In this document: positions 8,387 to 17,787 of the stretch, one piece after another
How the letters are laid out: each line of letters starts with the position of its first letter
Position numbering within the stretch: the stretch's first letter is position 1
Source: Halorhabdus amylolytica
GTDB taxonomy: Archaea; Halobacteriota; Halobacteria; Halobacteriales; Haloarculaceae
Assembly: GCF_004944975.1 (NCBI RefSeq)
Contig: NZ_SPQG01000003.1
Location: forward strand, 47,998-82,417
Length of the DNA: 34,420 nucleotides
Direction: 5' to 3'
Made by a program: the position numbers and the translations under genes
The notes under the pieces: generated by a model
Told to the model about the DNA's origin: nothing
The model's database searches: none
Seen by the model: the letters and a program-made list of their open reading frames with translations, nothing else

Positions 8387-9811
8387 TCAGAGGAACGGCG
8401 GCTGAATAGACGGTTGCGTGACGATCCAGAGGCTGGTCATGGTGTACAGTACCATCACGGCGATGAAAGGGTACTGGCTCCGGATCGCCTGTAGGCGACC
8501 CGGAAACAACTCGAATGCGGTCGCGTGGGCGATCCAGATCGCCAGCAGGTGTCCCAGAAGGACGCTCGCGACCGGGACGCCCGTGAACCAACCTGGCAGC
8601 GAGAGCACTGGTACAGTCACTGGCGGTGAAAGCGGCGAACCGAGCACCGTCAGCAGGACCGGCGCGAGCGAGAGGAAGTACCCCAGGTAGTGCGCGAGGT
8701 GGTAGCCGGCGGCGATCGCCAGCAGCGGCGGCGCGAACCGCCGCGCGAGGACGGTGGCCGAGAGGTACGTCTCCGCTGTCCGCCGGGCGTACCGTGAAGC
8801 GAGGCGATAGACCGCCAGAAAGAATACGAACCCTACGACGAGAACGAGCGGATACAGCACGTGAGCGGGGACGCCGGCCTCGACCAGCGGGCGAGCGATA
8901 TCCCGCCAGGCGGGCGTCGCCACGAATCCGTCGTAGGTCGTCGCCCACAGCAAGGCGACGACGAAGGCCACCTCGCTGGCGTCACCGAGGAGGTCGGGGC
9001 GTGTCAGCCCGACGCCCGGGAGTCTGACGGGATGTCGACCGTCGTCGAGAACCGCCCGGTCGGCGTCGGTCGCAGTCCGCTCGCTCGCCACCGGCGCGAC
9101 GTGGCCGTAGTAATGAAAGACCCTCGAAACCGGGTCGACGTGCTCGAACCACGCGTCGGAGTCGAAGACGACGGCTCCGACGAGTGTCACTGCGGAGTAG
9201 CCGAGGACGATCGTCGCCAGGAGTGCGGGCGTATCGGCGAGCGGACTCACCACTTCGACCCAGATCAGTGCGAGCAAACCGACGACGCTCGGCCAGGCAC
9301 CCACCGCGGGAAGATCGCGATCCAGGGAGGGGAGTGAACCGGCGATCGTCCGCCAGGGATTGAGGACGCGCCAGGACTCTCCGAGCAGGTACGCCGTCGC
9401 CGTATAGCCCGCCCACCAACCGACCCAGACGCCGAGGACCGCAAGGTTTCCCAACCCTTGACTCGGACCGAGATACCCGATCGCAACGATCGCGACCAGA
9501 CCGAGAACGCCAGCGATCCGGACGATTGCGACGAGGAGGCCCGAAGACGGGAATGGGAGCGTTCGTCGCCAACCGTGAAGGCCCTCAATCAGTCGTCGAT
9601 CGGTAACGAACGAGGCCAACAGGAACGACGCGCCGACGGCTGCCCCACCGGTGAGCAGGAACAGCCACGTGGGCACGGTGACGGTCTCACGCGCCTCTAC
9701 TCCGAGACTGCCACCGTGAGCTGCGACGGGTGCGGCGATGGTGATCAGCGCGACGAAGGTACCGATCGTCGAGAGCGAGCGACGGAGCCGGCGACCGTGG
9801 CGACGAGCCAT
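8387..9811 (-). CDS. Multi-pass membrane protein of unknown function
   Basis: A 474-residue, very hydrophobic protein with roughly eleven membrane segments. The N-terminus is arginine-rich and followed by a hydrophobic stretch ending PVAAHGG, which could be an uncleaved or Tat-like signal. After it comes VEARETVTVPTWLFLL. From memory, the layout (AHG near the start, P-x-WLF, and a DSDAWFEHVDPVSRVF segment) resembles actinobacterial membrane proteins annotated as fenitrothion hydrolase. That annotation probably does not reflect the native role. It is divergent from cytochrome oxidase subunit III and followed by the small zinc-finger membrane protein at 8077. Function unassigned; a respiratory-chain link is inferred from position only. 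Confidence 0.8.
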   Translation of the reverse strand: MARRHGRRLRRSLSTIGTFVALITIAAPVAAHGGSLGVEARETVTVPTWLFLLTGGAAVGASFLLASFVTDRRLIEGLHGWRRTLPFPSSGLLVAIVRIAGVLGLVAIVAIGYLGPSQGLGNLAVLGVWVGWWAGYTATAYLLGESWRVLNPWRTIAGSLPSLDRDLPAVGAWPSVVGLLALIWVEVVSPLADTPALLATIVLGYSAVTLVGAVVFDSDAWFEHVDPVSRVFHYYGHVAPVASERTATDADRAVLDDGRHPVRLPGVGLTRPDLLGDASEVAFVVALLWATTYDGFVATPAWRDIARPLVEAGVPAHVLYPLVLVVGFVFFLAVYRLASRYARRTAETYLSATVLARRFAPPLLAIAAGYHLAHYLGYFLSLAPVLLTVLGSPLSPPVTVPVLSLPGWFTGVPVASVLLGHLLAIWIAHATAFELFPGRLQAIRSQYPFIAVMVLYTMTSLWIVTQPSIQPPFL

Positions 9812-9932
9812 CGGAAGAACGTTGGACTGTCTGCCTCCTGTAAGTTCCGACTGGACGGATCATCGGGAGCCCGTGGGCCCGAGCGGACAGTCGGATCGAC
9901 CGGACGGCGGCAAAAGGGTCCCCCGAAGGTGG

Positions 9933-9940
9933 CTTTTTAG
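9933..9940 (+). promoter_or_regulatory. TATA-like box of coxC
   Basis: CTTTTTAG lies 24-31 bases before the ATG at 9964, consistent with a leaderless transcript. No Shine-Dalgarno is evident. Confidence 0.5.
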
Positions 9941-9963
9941 CCGTCGGTAGGGTATCCAGCCCC

Positions 9964-10815
9964 ATGAGCATCGTGGAGGACTCAGAATCACACGACGGTC
10001 ACCACCTCCCCGCGACGGAGGACTGGCCGCGGGGGTTTGGCGAGGCCAGCTGGTGGCCCTTTATCACCGCTGTCGGCGCGGCCGGCATCTACGTCGGTGT
10101 CGCACTGTGGGTACTCGGCATGGGCGAGGACGCCCTCGTCGGGCCGACGGTCGGCCCGGCCGCGATCGCCGGGAGCGTCCTGCTCCTTTTGATCGGAATG
10201 TACGGCTGGCTGTATCACGCGTTCGTGGCTGACTTCTGGCGTCGCGGAACGGCGACGCGCTCCTCGAGTGCGCTCCGCTTTGGCATGTTGCTGTTCCTCG
10301 GCTCGGAGATCGCCACCTTCGGCGCCGGGTTCGTCTATTACTTTTTCATCAGAGCAGGCACCTGGCCGCCCCAGGAGCTCCCGCACCTGCTCGGGAGTCT
10401 GGTAATCATCAACACCGCCATTCTGATCGCCAGCAGCGTGACGCTGCACTTCGCACACGTCTACTTGCGCCGAGGGAATCGCAAACGCTTCATACGACTG
10501 CTCGGTCTGACGCTGGCGCTGGGGATCGTCTTCATCGCCGGCCAGGCCTATGAGTACTACGCGTTCATCGTCGGCGAGGGGTTTTCCATCACTGAAGGTG
10601 CATTCGGCAGCGCATTCTACGGGTTGACGGGGCTTCACGGTGCTCACGTGACGCTTGGTGCGATCTTGTTGGGCATCGTCTACGCGCGTGGGTTGTCGGG
10701 CCAGTACAGCGCCGAACGCCACACGTCAGTCAGTACGGTCTCGATGTACTGGCACTTCGTCGACGCCGTCTGGATCTTCCTCGTCGTCACTCTGTACGTC
10801 GGTGCCGCGGTCTGA
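9964..10815 (+). CDS. coxC: Heme-copper terminal oxidase subunit III
   Basis: A 283-residue membrane protein with seven predicted helices. COX3 motifs are visible: FLGSEIATFGAGFVYYFF with the conserved glutamate, FIAGQAYEYYAF, TGLHGAHVTLGAI and the C-terminal YWHFVDAVWIFL. Subunit III stabilises the catalytic subunit I of aa3/ba3-type oxidases in the cytoplasmic membrane. Subunits I and II are not in the window, so this subunit is encoded apart from them. The N-terminus is rich in His and Asp and is probably outside the membrane. Confidence 0.92.
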   Translation: MSIVEDSESHDGHHLPATEDWPRGFGEASWWPFITAVGAAGIYVGVALWVLGMGEDALVGPTVGPAAIAGSVLLLLIGMYGWLYHAFVADFWRRGTATRSSSALRFGMLLFLGSEIATFGAGFVYYFFIRAGTWPPQELPHLLGSLVIINTAILIASSVTLHFAHVYLRRGNRKRFIRLLGLTLALGIVFIAGQAYEYYAFIVGEGFSITEGAFGSAFYGLTGLHGAHVTLGAILLGIVYARGLSGQYSAERHTSVSTVSMYWHFVDAVWIFLVVTLYVGAAV

Positions 10816-10860
10816 CTCACCCCGCCCACATTCTTTGCAGACGCCCACGTACCGCCAGCC

Positions 10861-11103
10861 ATGGAGCGACTGAAGGTTCAGGAGGGGTTCGATGTCCACG
10901 AGTACCGTCACGGACTGAAACTCCTCAAGGAGGATCGCGAGACGATGCGCCTGGCCAACCGTGACGGGTTCGCCTGCCCGGCCTGTGGCCGTGAGTTCGA
11001 GAAACTACTTGTCTCGGAGAAGCGAACGCACACCTTCAATTCGCCGCCCGGTCCGTTCTGTCTCGTCCGGACTGACGAGCAACTGCTGTTATTGACGCAC
11101 TGA
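10861..11103 (+). CDS. Small CPxCG protein (DUF7385-like)
   Basis: An 80-residue soluble protein. A single CPACG zinc-knuckle half sits at about residues 39-43, followed by REFEKLLVSEKRTHTFNSPPGPFCLVRTDEQLLLLTH. A later Cys and His could complete a metal site. Haloarchaeal relatives are, as I recall, sometimes labelled flagella cluster protein, which has little functional basis. It starts 45 bases after coxC on the same strand and could share its transcript. The ATG at 10861 is the only good start. Confidence 0.72.
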   Translation: MERLKVQEGFDVHEYRHGLKLLKEDRETMRLANRDGFACPACGREFEKLLVSEKRTHTFNSPPGPFCLVRTDEQLLLLTH

Positions 11104-11784
11104 TCGGAGAGGAGCGATCCACTGCTGGATGAAATAAGCCCCCCGAAAACGGACGCGACGGCGTAGGCCCGGACGGGAGACGTTGTCCCCGACCCACGCG
11201 GCCGGTGACGACGTTACCCGGATTACGACCGGGTCTTGTCGATCGAAGGCGTTGCCCGGACTCCCACCGGGTGTTCCGTCCGACAACCGGACGGGTGTAT
11301 CCGGCTTCTACCGGCAGTGCCCATTTCGATCGACGTGAGCCGGATTTTCGCCAGCGTTGTCGCCAGTATTCCCGAAACCCGCTTGCGCGTGTTCCGGTAC
11401 GTTGGCCTTCCCTTCGACCGCCATGGCGGCCGAACGTCGGGTCGGTTCGGTTCTCCTTCGGGACCTGCGTCCTCGTCGCCCTTTCACGGACGGTTCGGTT
11501 ACGGCCCCTACCTCGTCCCGTCTCGGCGGACCGATCCAGGATCGAGGCGTCCAGTGTACCCCCGTCGCGTTCGTGAGGGATGTTATACTATGACATGGGA
11601 TATATTAATACTTTCTATCGACTCCTGACGTGTCAGTTCTGTTTCTCACCGGCAACGATTGGTGATCTCGGGGACGAAGAGTCGGGCCGGGCTCGGACCG
11701 GCGGCCGGTCATCCCCTCGAGCCCGAAGGAGGGGGCCTGACCGGAAGGCAAACTGTTAGGGGATCGGCCGACGAGTCACCGGAC
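11104..11784. other. 680-base gap with repeated CCGG stem-loops, no convincing gene
   Basis: Several frames are open here, but the products are Arg/Pro/Ser-rich and lack the acidic composition of every neighbour. The left part holds a loose series of short inverted repeats: ACCCGG/CCGGGT (11216-11234, 7-base loop), CCCGG/CCGGG (11255-11271, 7-base loop) and CCGGA/TCCGG (11287-11304). They are spaced about 32-38 bases apart and are preceded by related words (CGTTACCCGGA, CGTTGCCCGGA). Around 11597-11610 is an AT-rich patch GATATATTAATAC that could be a promoter for hmgA with a leader of about 150 bases. It may be a noncoding RNA region or decayed DNA. Confidence 0.45.
11599..11609 (+). promoter_or_regulatory. 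Possible TATA box upstream of hmgA
   Basis: ATATATTAATA is the strongest AT-rich motif in the gap before hmgA and stands out against GC-rich flanks. If used, transcription would start near 11630-11635, giving a leader of about 150 bases. A start closer to the gene cannot be excluded. Confidence 0.35.
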
Positions 11785-12996
11785 ATGGCTGACGTGACTG
11801 ATCTCGTCGAGAAGGTACGCAGCGGGCAGCTCCGGCTGCACGAACTAGAGGACCACGCGGACCCGGACGACGCGGCGACGGTGCGACGCGAGTACGTTGC
11901 CGGCGAGACCGGCGCAGACTTAGAGACGGTCGGCGAATACAGCATCGACGCGGCGGATGCCGAACCGAACATCGAGAACATGATCGGGACGATCCAGGTC
12001 CCGCTGGGTGTCGCCGGACCCCTCCCCGTCGATGGCGACGCGGCCGACGATGACTATCAGGTCCCGCTGGCGACGACGGAGGGCGCCCTGGTCGCAAGCG
12101 TCAACCGTGGAATGGCGGCGATCCGTGCGGCCGACGGCGCGAACGCCAGCATCGTGAAATCTGGCATTACCCGGGCGCCGGTATTCAGCGTCGCGGATGT
12201 CCGGGAAGCCAAGGAGGTCGCTGACTGGGTGCGCGAGAACGAGGGTGAGATCGCCGAAACCGCCGAGGAGACTGACCCGCACATTGCCTTCGAGGAGGTC
12301 ACGCCGTACGTCGTCGGCGACTCCGTCTTCCTTCGGTTCCGCTACGACACGGGTGACGCGATGGGGATGAATATGGTCACGATCGCCAGCCGGGCCGCCA
12401 GCGAACTGATCGAGGAAGAGACCCCCGCGGAACTGGTCGCACTCTCGGGCAACCTCTGTTCGGACAAGAAGCCCGCGGCGATCAACTCGATCGAGGGGCG
12501 TGGCTACACGGTCGCCGCAGACGTGTTCCTCCCACACGACGTCGTCGAGGAACGCTTCCACGCCACGACCGAGGACATCGCCGCGGTCAACACCCGCAAG
12601 AACCTGGTGGGGAGCGCCAAGGCCGGCAGTCTGGGGTTCAACGCCCACGTCGCGAACATCGTCGGCGCGGCCTTCCTCGCGCTTGGCCAGGACGAGGCCC
12701 AGGTCGTCGAGGGATCGAACGCGATCACGAGCCTCGAAGCCCGCGATGACGGCCTCTACGCCAGCGTGACGCTGGCTTCCCTCGAAGTCGGGACTGTCGG
12801 CGGCGGCACAGCACTGCCCACGCAGTCCGAGGCCCTCTCGATCCTCGGTGTCGCTGGTGGAGGCGATCCGGTCGGCTCGAACGCCGAGGAACTCGCCGAG
12901 ATCATCGCGAGCGCGGCGCTGGCCGGTGAACTCTCCCTGCTCGGTGCGCTCGCGTCGCGACACCTCTCCAGCGCCCACGAGGAACTCGGTCGCTGA
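11785..12996 (+). CDS. hmgA: 3-hydroxy-3-methylglutaryl-CoA reductase (class I)
   Basis: A 403-residue enzyme that reduces HMG-CoA to mevalonate with NADPH. It is the committed step to isoprenoid chains of archaeal ether lipids. Signatures visible: ENMIGTIQVPLGVAGPL near residue 70, the catalytic lysine loop NLCSDKKPAAIN, DAMGMNMVTIAS with the catalytic aspartate, GTVGGGT and the C-terminal catalytic histidine region ASRHLSSAH. It lacks the N-terminal membrane domain of eukaryotic enzymes, as in other archaea. The start MADVTDLVEKV at 11785 matches family length; an open upstream extension of 42 residues has no similarity. Confidence 0.95.
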   Translation: MADVTDLVEKVRSGQLRLHELEDHADPDDAATVRREYVAGETGADLETVGEYSIDAADAEPNIENMIGTIQVPLGVAGPLPVDGDAADDDYQVPLATTEGALVASVNRGMAAIRAADGANASIVKSGITRAPVFSVADVREAKEVADWVRENEGEIAETAEETDPHIAFEEVTPYVVGDSVFLRFRYDTGDAMGMNMVTIASRAASELIEEETPAELVALSGNLCSDKKPAAINSIEGRGYTVAADVFLPHDVVEERFHATTEDIAAVNTRKNLVGSAKAGSLGFNAHVANIVGAAFLALGQDEAQVVEGSNAITSLEARDDGLYASVTLASLEVGTVGGGTALPTQSEALSILGVAGGGDPVGSNAEELAEIIASAALAGELSLLGALASRHLSSAHEELGR

Positions 12997-12998
12997 GA

Positions 12999-13520
12999 TC
13001 AGTTCTCGGGCCCAGACACGGAGTCGGACTCCTCGTCGACAGAGGTCCCGCCTTCGTCGGTATCGTCGACGGCCACGAGCACGTGTCCAAAGCCCTCGGC
13101 GATCAAAAAGAGTCCGCCGAGCGCCAAAATCAACGCACCGGTTCCGACGAACAGCGGTGCCGAGCGAGCGTGTGGGGCAAGGAAGATCAGTACGAGCCCC
13201 GCACCGCCGGAGAGCGCACCGACGCCCTGTCGGTAGGTGCCACGCGTAGCCGATCGGAGCCCCCAGACGAGCAACGCGAGCGCGAGCAGACCGGCCCCGA
13301 TGCTGATCGCGTCGAACCCACCGACGCGGATCGAAACGCCGGCCGCGGTCGCCACCGCCGCGAGGACGCTCGCCACGACGAAGCCGATCCCGGTCACCAG
13401 CGGTGCCGAGCGGGTCGGGCCGTTCGGTTCTTGATCGATCACGTTCGCCCAGTTAGCTCCCAATCCTCTTGAAACCGGGCGGTCGAGTCGATCGCCTTCA
13501 CGGATGACTTTCACTTTCAC
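12999..13520 (-). CDS. Four-helix membrane protein, function unknown
   Basis: A 173-residue protein with about four transmembrane helices (around residues 42-62, 70-90, 103-118 and 124-145 by eye) and an acidic C-terminal tail (DDTDEGGTSVDEESDSVSGPEN). No family motif was recognised. It is convergent with hmgA, with only two bases between the stop codons. Both candidate starts are GTG. The one at 13520 is preferred because a TATA-like box (13541-13548, minus strand) lies at leaderless distance; the alternative GTG at 13442 would remove 26 residues. Confidence 0.65.
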   Translation of the reverse strand: MKVKVIREGDRLDRPVSRGLGANWANVIDQEPNGPTRSAPLVTGIGFVVASVLAAVATAAGVSIRVGGFDAISIGAGLLALALLVWGLRSATRGTYRQGVGALSGGAGLVLIFLAPHARSAPLFVGTGALILALGGLFLIAEGFGHVLVAVDDTDEGGTSVDEESDSVSGPEN

Positions 13521-13540
13521 TGTGAACTCCAGGCCGAGAC

Positions 13541-13548
13541 GTTTATCG
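13541..13548. promoter_or_regulatory. Possible shared divergent TATA box
   Basis: GTTTATCG read on plus, or CGATAAAC on minus, lies about 21-28 bases from the minus-strand GTG at 13520. It is also the only promoter-like motif upstream of the plus-strand small gene at 13604. It could serve either or both directions. Confidence 0.35.
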
Positions 13549-13603
13549 GAGACGTCCGTCGTTCCGATGGCGGCCGATCGGCGAGCACCGCCACGGAGAG
13601 ACC

Positions 13604-13723
13604 ATGGAGACAGACGACGAATCTATACCGACACGCGTACAGCCCTGGCTGGGGATGGTAAAGCGATCCCTCACGATCCTGGTACTCGCTCTCAGCCTCT
13701 TGCGGGCGCTCGGGATCGTTTAA
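13604..13723 (+). CDS. Possible 39-residue single-pass membrane protein
   Basis: A short open frame reading METDDESIPTRVQPWLGMVK followed by one hydrophobic helix (SLTILVLALSLLRALGIV). The acidic head with a C-terminal helix is a common design of haloarchaeal small membrane proteins. A good Shine-Dalgarno (GGAGAG, 13595-13600) lies three bases before the ATG, and a TATA-like box lies at 13541. It ends four bases before the 3' end of the convergent gene at 13728. No homologue was recognised, so this rests on composition and signals. Confidence 0.5.
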   Translation: METDDESIPTRVQPWLGMVKRSLTILVLALSLLRALGIV

Positions 13724-13727
13724 CCGC

Positions 13728-14252
13728 TTACAGCCGTCGATAGCGACCGTCGTTCTCCGAGACCTCGCCAGATCGAACGAGCGACTGCAGCGCGCGACGG
13801 GCGTACTTCTCCGGGACGCCACGCTCGGCGGCGTACTCCAGGATCTCGTCCTCTTCCGGCGAATCCAGCCGTTCGAGCGCCTCGATGACTGTCTCGCGAC
13901 GACTGTTCGATCCGCCGGTGCCCTCGCTCGCTCGCCGGCCTGCCGCGGCTGCTGCGTCGCTGTCGACGCCCTTCGATTCCAGATACGTCTCGTCGTCGAT
14001 CACGCTATCCTCGACGCGGGCTTCCATCTCCGCGTAGCTGTCCAGGCCGTCGAGGGCCTCGCCGAGATCCTGGCGTTCAGCGAGCATCTTCGCCCGAATC
14101 TCCCTGGCCGCGTCGACGTCCTCGGTCTCGACGAACTTCCGGCGGAACTCGAACTTCCGGCGCGTGCCACAGCGGGGACACTGCGTGGTTTCAGGGCGGC
14201 CCTCGAGAACCCACAGCGCACTGCACTCCGAACAACCCACGACCGCGTACAT
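13728..14252 (-). CDS. Zinc-ribbon and winged-helix protein (DUF5817-like)
   Basis: A 174-residue protein. The N-terminus is a zinc ribbon with CSEC at about residues 8-11 and CPRCG at 25-29. The middle is a long charged helical region with an alanine-rich linker. The C-terminal 55 residues (RETVIEALERLDSPEEDEIL...SLVRSGEVSENDGRYRRL) look like a winged-helix domain of the type found at MCM C-termini. Such proteins are conserved across haloarchaea and are suspected to act in DNA replication or transcription. Function is not established from sequence. It is transcribed in the same direction as the acetyltransferase at 14291, separated by 38 bases. Confidence 0.75.
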   Translation of the reverse strand: MYAVVGCSECSALWVLEGRPETTQCPRCGTRRKFEFRRKFVETEDVDAAREIRAKMLAERQDLGEALDGLDSYAEMEARVEDSVIDDETYLESKGVDSDAAAAAGRRASEGTGGSNSRRETVIEALERLDSPEEDEILEYAAERGVPEKYARRALQSLVRSGEVSENDGRYRRL

Positions 14253-14290
14253 ACGACCACCGTGCGACCAGACCGGCTTGAATCCGGCGA

Positions 14291-14725
14291 CTACGCGATC
14301 GACTTTTCCATCTCAACGTGCGGAATGCCGGCCTCCTCGAACTCGTCGCTGACCTGCTCGTAGCCGAGATGTTCATAAAAGTCGGCGACGCGAAGCTGGC
14401 CGTGCAGGGTCAGGCGCTGCAGTCCCCAACGTTCGGCTTCCCGCTCGACGACGTCCATCAGCTGTCGGCCGAGCCCTTCCTCACGGTGGGCTGGCAGGAC
14501 CGCCAGGCGTTCGATTTTCCCGACGCCGGCCTCGGGTTCCCGGAGTCGCGCCGCGCCGACTGGCTCGTCGTCGGCGTAAGCGACGAAGTGGGTCGCCACC
14601 TCGTCGTGTTCGTCGATCTCGATGTCGGGATCGACGCCTTGCTCCTCCACAAAGACAGCAAACCGCACGTCGTAGGCGTCCTCACGGTCGCCGTCGATTT
14701 CGATCCGGTAGTCGGAGTCGGTCAT
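14291..14725 (-). CDS. GNAT family N-acetyltransferase
   Basis: A 144-residue single-domain acetyltransferase. The acetyl-CoA binding motif follows the GNAT pattern in VGKIERLAVLPAHREEGLGRQLM (Q/R-x-x-G-x-G/A). Downstream LTLHGQLRVADFYEHLGYEQVSDEF matches the ElaA-like subfamily ending. The acceptor substrate is unknown. It is probably in one transcription unit with the gene at 13728. Confidence 0.85.
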   Translation of the reverse strand: MTDSDYRIEIDGDREDAYDVRFAVFVEEQGVDPDIEIDEHDEVATHFVAYADDEPVGAARLREPEAGVGKIERLAVLPAHREEGLGRQLMDVVEREAERWGLQRLTLHGQLRVADFYEHLGYEQVSDEFEEAGIPHVEMEKSIA

Positions 14726-14861
14726 CGTCGTGTTGAACAGTGTAGGCGATGACGATCAAAGGAGGTTGCGTTCGAGCGACGGCAATCGACAGCCAGAACG
14801 ACTCCTTACGCGAGTTACTCGATATTCTCGCGGTGAAACCGGGAGAGAACGAGCGACTGGC

Positions 14862-16139
<1,278 letters not shown>

Positions 16140-16235
16140 GTGCCGACCCTCGCCCGTGGTCCACAAAGGCCTGCCGTTTTCCGCGAGAATCGCACTTCCG
16201 GCACGTCTTGCAGCGAGTTCGGTGCCGCCAGTGAG

Positions 16236-16931
16236 TCACCACATCGCGGCGGCGATCCCCACAGCCAGCCCCGGTCCCTGTTCGATGATCGAACGCGGGA
16301 GTCGCTTCCGGGCACCGTCGAGCGTATTCGCGAGTGCCCCCGTCGCGTTCTCTTGAATCCCTTCGCCGTGGCCGACGAGGATCCGGTTCGGTTCCAGGTC
16401 ACCGAGGAGGTCCCGCGGCGGAAAGAATCGGCAGGGCAACGTCAGCGTGACGCGCTCGCTCCCGACGGTCCAGCGGGTCGACAGCAGATCCGGCGTGTAC
16501 AGCGTGCCGTCGGACTCGCGATAGGCGACACCCTCACGCCAGCCGGGAAGGGGATCGACGGGATCGACGATGAACCCCGACTCGGCGAGTTCGCGATCGT
16601 AGCTGTCGACCGGCGCGTCGACTTTCTCCGGGACGCGATCCATCCATTCGGGAACGAAGATGGGCACGTCAAACCGGTCGGCAAAGATGTCGGCATCGCG
16701 GGTGTGCCAGTTCGAGCAGACGGCGACGCCCACGACGTCGCCAAGGTCTGCGAGCAAGTCCTCCACGCCGGGTGCCTCCAGGGGATCGAACAGCCAGACG
16801 CCCTCCTCGCCGCGGATGGCGTGGCTCGCGCGCCGCCCCGCCTCGTCCGGATGGGCGATCCAGCCGACACCCCCATCGAATCGATCGATGATCGCAGGGT
16901 CCGTCGCGGCGCCGCGGTCGTAGATCGGCAT
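16236..16931 (-). CDS. Metallo-beta-lactamase-like protein with degenerate metal site
   Basis: A 231-residue soluble protein. The fold cues are IRGEEGVWLFDPLEAPGVEDLL, then CSNWHTRDADIFADRF in place of the usual HxHxDH metal loop, and ILVGHGEGIQENAT near the C-terminus. The histidine cluster is reduced to a single His before an aspartate, so hydrolase activity is uncertain. The start MPIYDRGAATDP at 16931 is used, because the upstream extension overlaps the DUF309 gene and lacks a family pattern. It may be co-transcribed with that gene, 67 bases upstream. Confidence 0.68.
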   Translation of the reverse strand: MPIYDRGAATDPAIIDRFDGGVGWIAHPDEAGRRASHAIRGEEGVWLFDPLEAPGVEDLLADLGDVVGVAVCSNWHTRDADIFADRFDVPIFVPEWMDRVPEKVDAPVDSYDRELAESGFIVDPVDPLPGWREGVAYRESDGTLYTPDLLSTRWTVGSERVTLTLPCRFFPPRDLLGDLEPNRILVGHGEGIQENATGALANTLDGARKRLPRSIIEQGPGLAVGIAAAMW

Positions 16932-16998
16932 GGGTGGAGCTGGCGGGGAGACCGCAAAAGTGGTTCCGGAACCCGAGCAGTCACACACAACCCAATCG

Positions 16999-17484
16999 TC
17001 ACTCGAGACCGGCGGCGAAAGCGTAAGCCGCCTCGTCGGCGACCGGATAGCCGTCATCGAGTCTGATGCGCCAGTCGTCGAGCGCCGACGGCGCGTCGAT
17101 CGCGTTCGTGACTACGGTCCGAACGTCGAGTACATCGACGCCGTAGTAATCGCCCGGGACATCCCGAAGGTACTGCAGCGCCGTCTCGAAGAGACTCCGC
17201 ATCCCGTCGTCGTGTTCGAAGTCGTAGTGTTTGTACGCGCCAGCGGCGACCTGAACCATCCCGTGGAGGAACGCGCTCTCGGTCGTCCCGCTGCCGTAAT
17301 TGTACCATTCGTCTTCGAAGCTATCGTGTGAATCGTGGTAGGCCCCGTCGTTGTACAGCGCGACGCCGTGGACGACCGCCCGCCGGAGCGTCGCGTGCTC
17401 CCAGTGGTCCGCCTCGGCGTTCCAGCCGGTCGGCGATCCCTCGGCTGGCGGGCCGACGGAAGCATCGCGCGTGTGACGGTCCAT
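16999..17484 (-). CDS. DUF309 family protein
   Basis: A 161-residue soluble protein. The core [20 protein letters not shown] followed by [17 protein letters not shown] matches the DUF309 pattern (a growing-body helix with H-E-x-W, then a FLQGLIQ-type helix). DUF309 proteins are small helical proteins of unknown function found in archaea, bacteria and plastids. The start at 17484 (MDRHTRDA) is preferred over an open extension that runs back towards tRNA-Leu. Confidence 0.75.
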   Translation of the reverse strand: MDRHTRDASVGPPAEGSPTGWNAEADHWEHATLRRAVVHGVALYNDGAYHDSHDSFEDEWYNYGSGTTESAFLHGMVQVAAGAYKHYDFEHDDGMRSLFETALQYLRDVPGDYYGVDVLDVRTVVTNAIDAPSALDDWRIRLDDGYPVADEAAYAFAAGLE

Positions 17485-17572
17485 CACCGTCCGGAAAGGG
17501 CGGCCGACGGGTAAGTCCAGCGCCCGGGGAAATCGGAGACTTCGACCGCCCAGAGTGGATCGGAAATCGGGT

Positions 17573-17580
17573 GATTTAAC
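17573..17580 (+). promoter_or_regulatory. TATA-like box of tRNA-Leu
   Basis: GATTTAAC lies 29-36 bases before the mature tRNA 5' end at 17609, matching archaeal promoter spacing for a short 5' leader. Confidence 0.5.
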
Positions 17581-17608
17581 CCCACGAACCGAGTGCCAAC
17601 TACTGCGT

Positions 17609-17692
17609 GCGAGGGTAGCCAAGCCTGGAAACGGCGGCGGACTCAAGATCCGCTCCCGTAGGGGTCCATGCGTTCAAATCGCATCCCTCGCA
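17609..17692 (+). tRNA. tRNA-Leu (anticodon CAA)
   Basis: The acceptor stem GCGAGGG pairs with CCCTCGC, with A as the discriminator base as expected for leucine. The anticodon stem GCGGA/TCCGC encloses CTCAAGA, giving anticodon CAA for the UUG codon, and U33 is present. A long class II variable arm follows, then the T-arm ATGCG-TTCAAAT-CGCAT. CCA is not encoded. The gene borders a region of decayed mobile DNA and seems to have been an integration target. Confidence 0.95.
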
Positions 17693-17765
17693 CTGCTGGG
17701 CCCACGCGGCCCCTCGCAAACCAGTGCAGGAAGATCGTCCCTCTCGGGGGCCATCTTCCCTCGCA
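17684..17765. repeat. Three copies of the tRNA-Leu 3' end octamer
   Basis: CCCTCGCA, the last eight bases of tRNA-Leu, occurs at 17685-17692, 17711-17718 and 17758-17765. The first and third copies share the 9-mer TCCCTCGCA. Such short copies can be left by site-specific integration at a tRNA 3' end, but 8-9 bases is short and chance cannot be excluded. Confidence 0.4.
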
Positions 17766-17787
17766 ACAACTTCTATCGAGCGTCGAC

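Noticed and set aside
11236-11628. A 130-residue plus-strand frame in the hmgA upstream gap
   Set aside because: The product is basic and rich in Arg, Pro and Ser, unlike haloarchaeal proteins, and has no ribosome site or homologue that I recognise.
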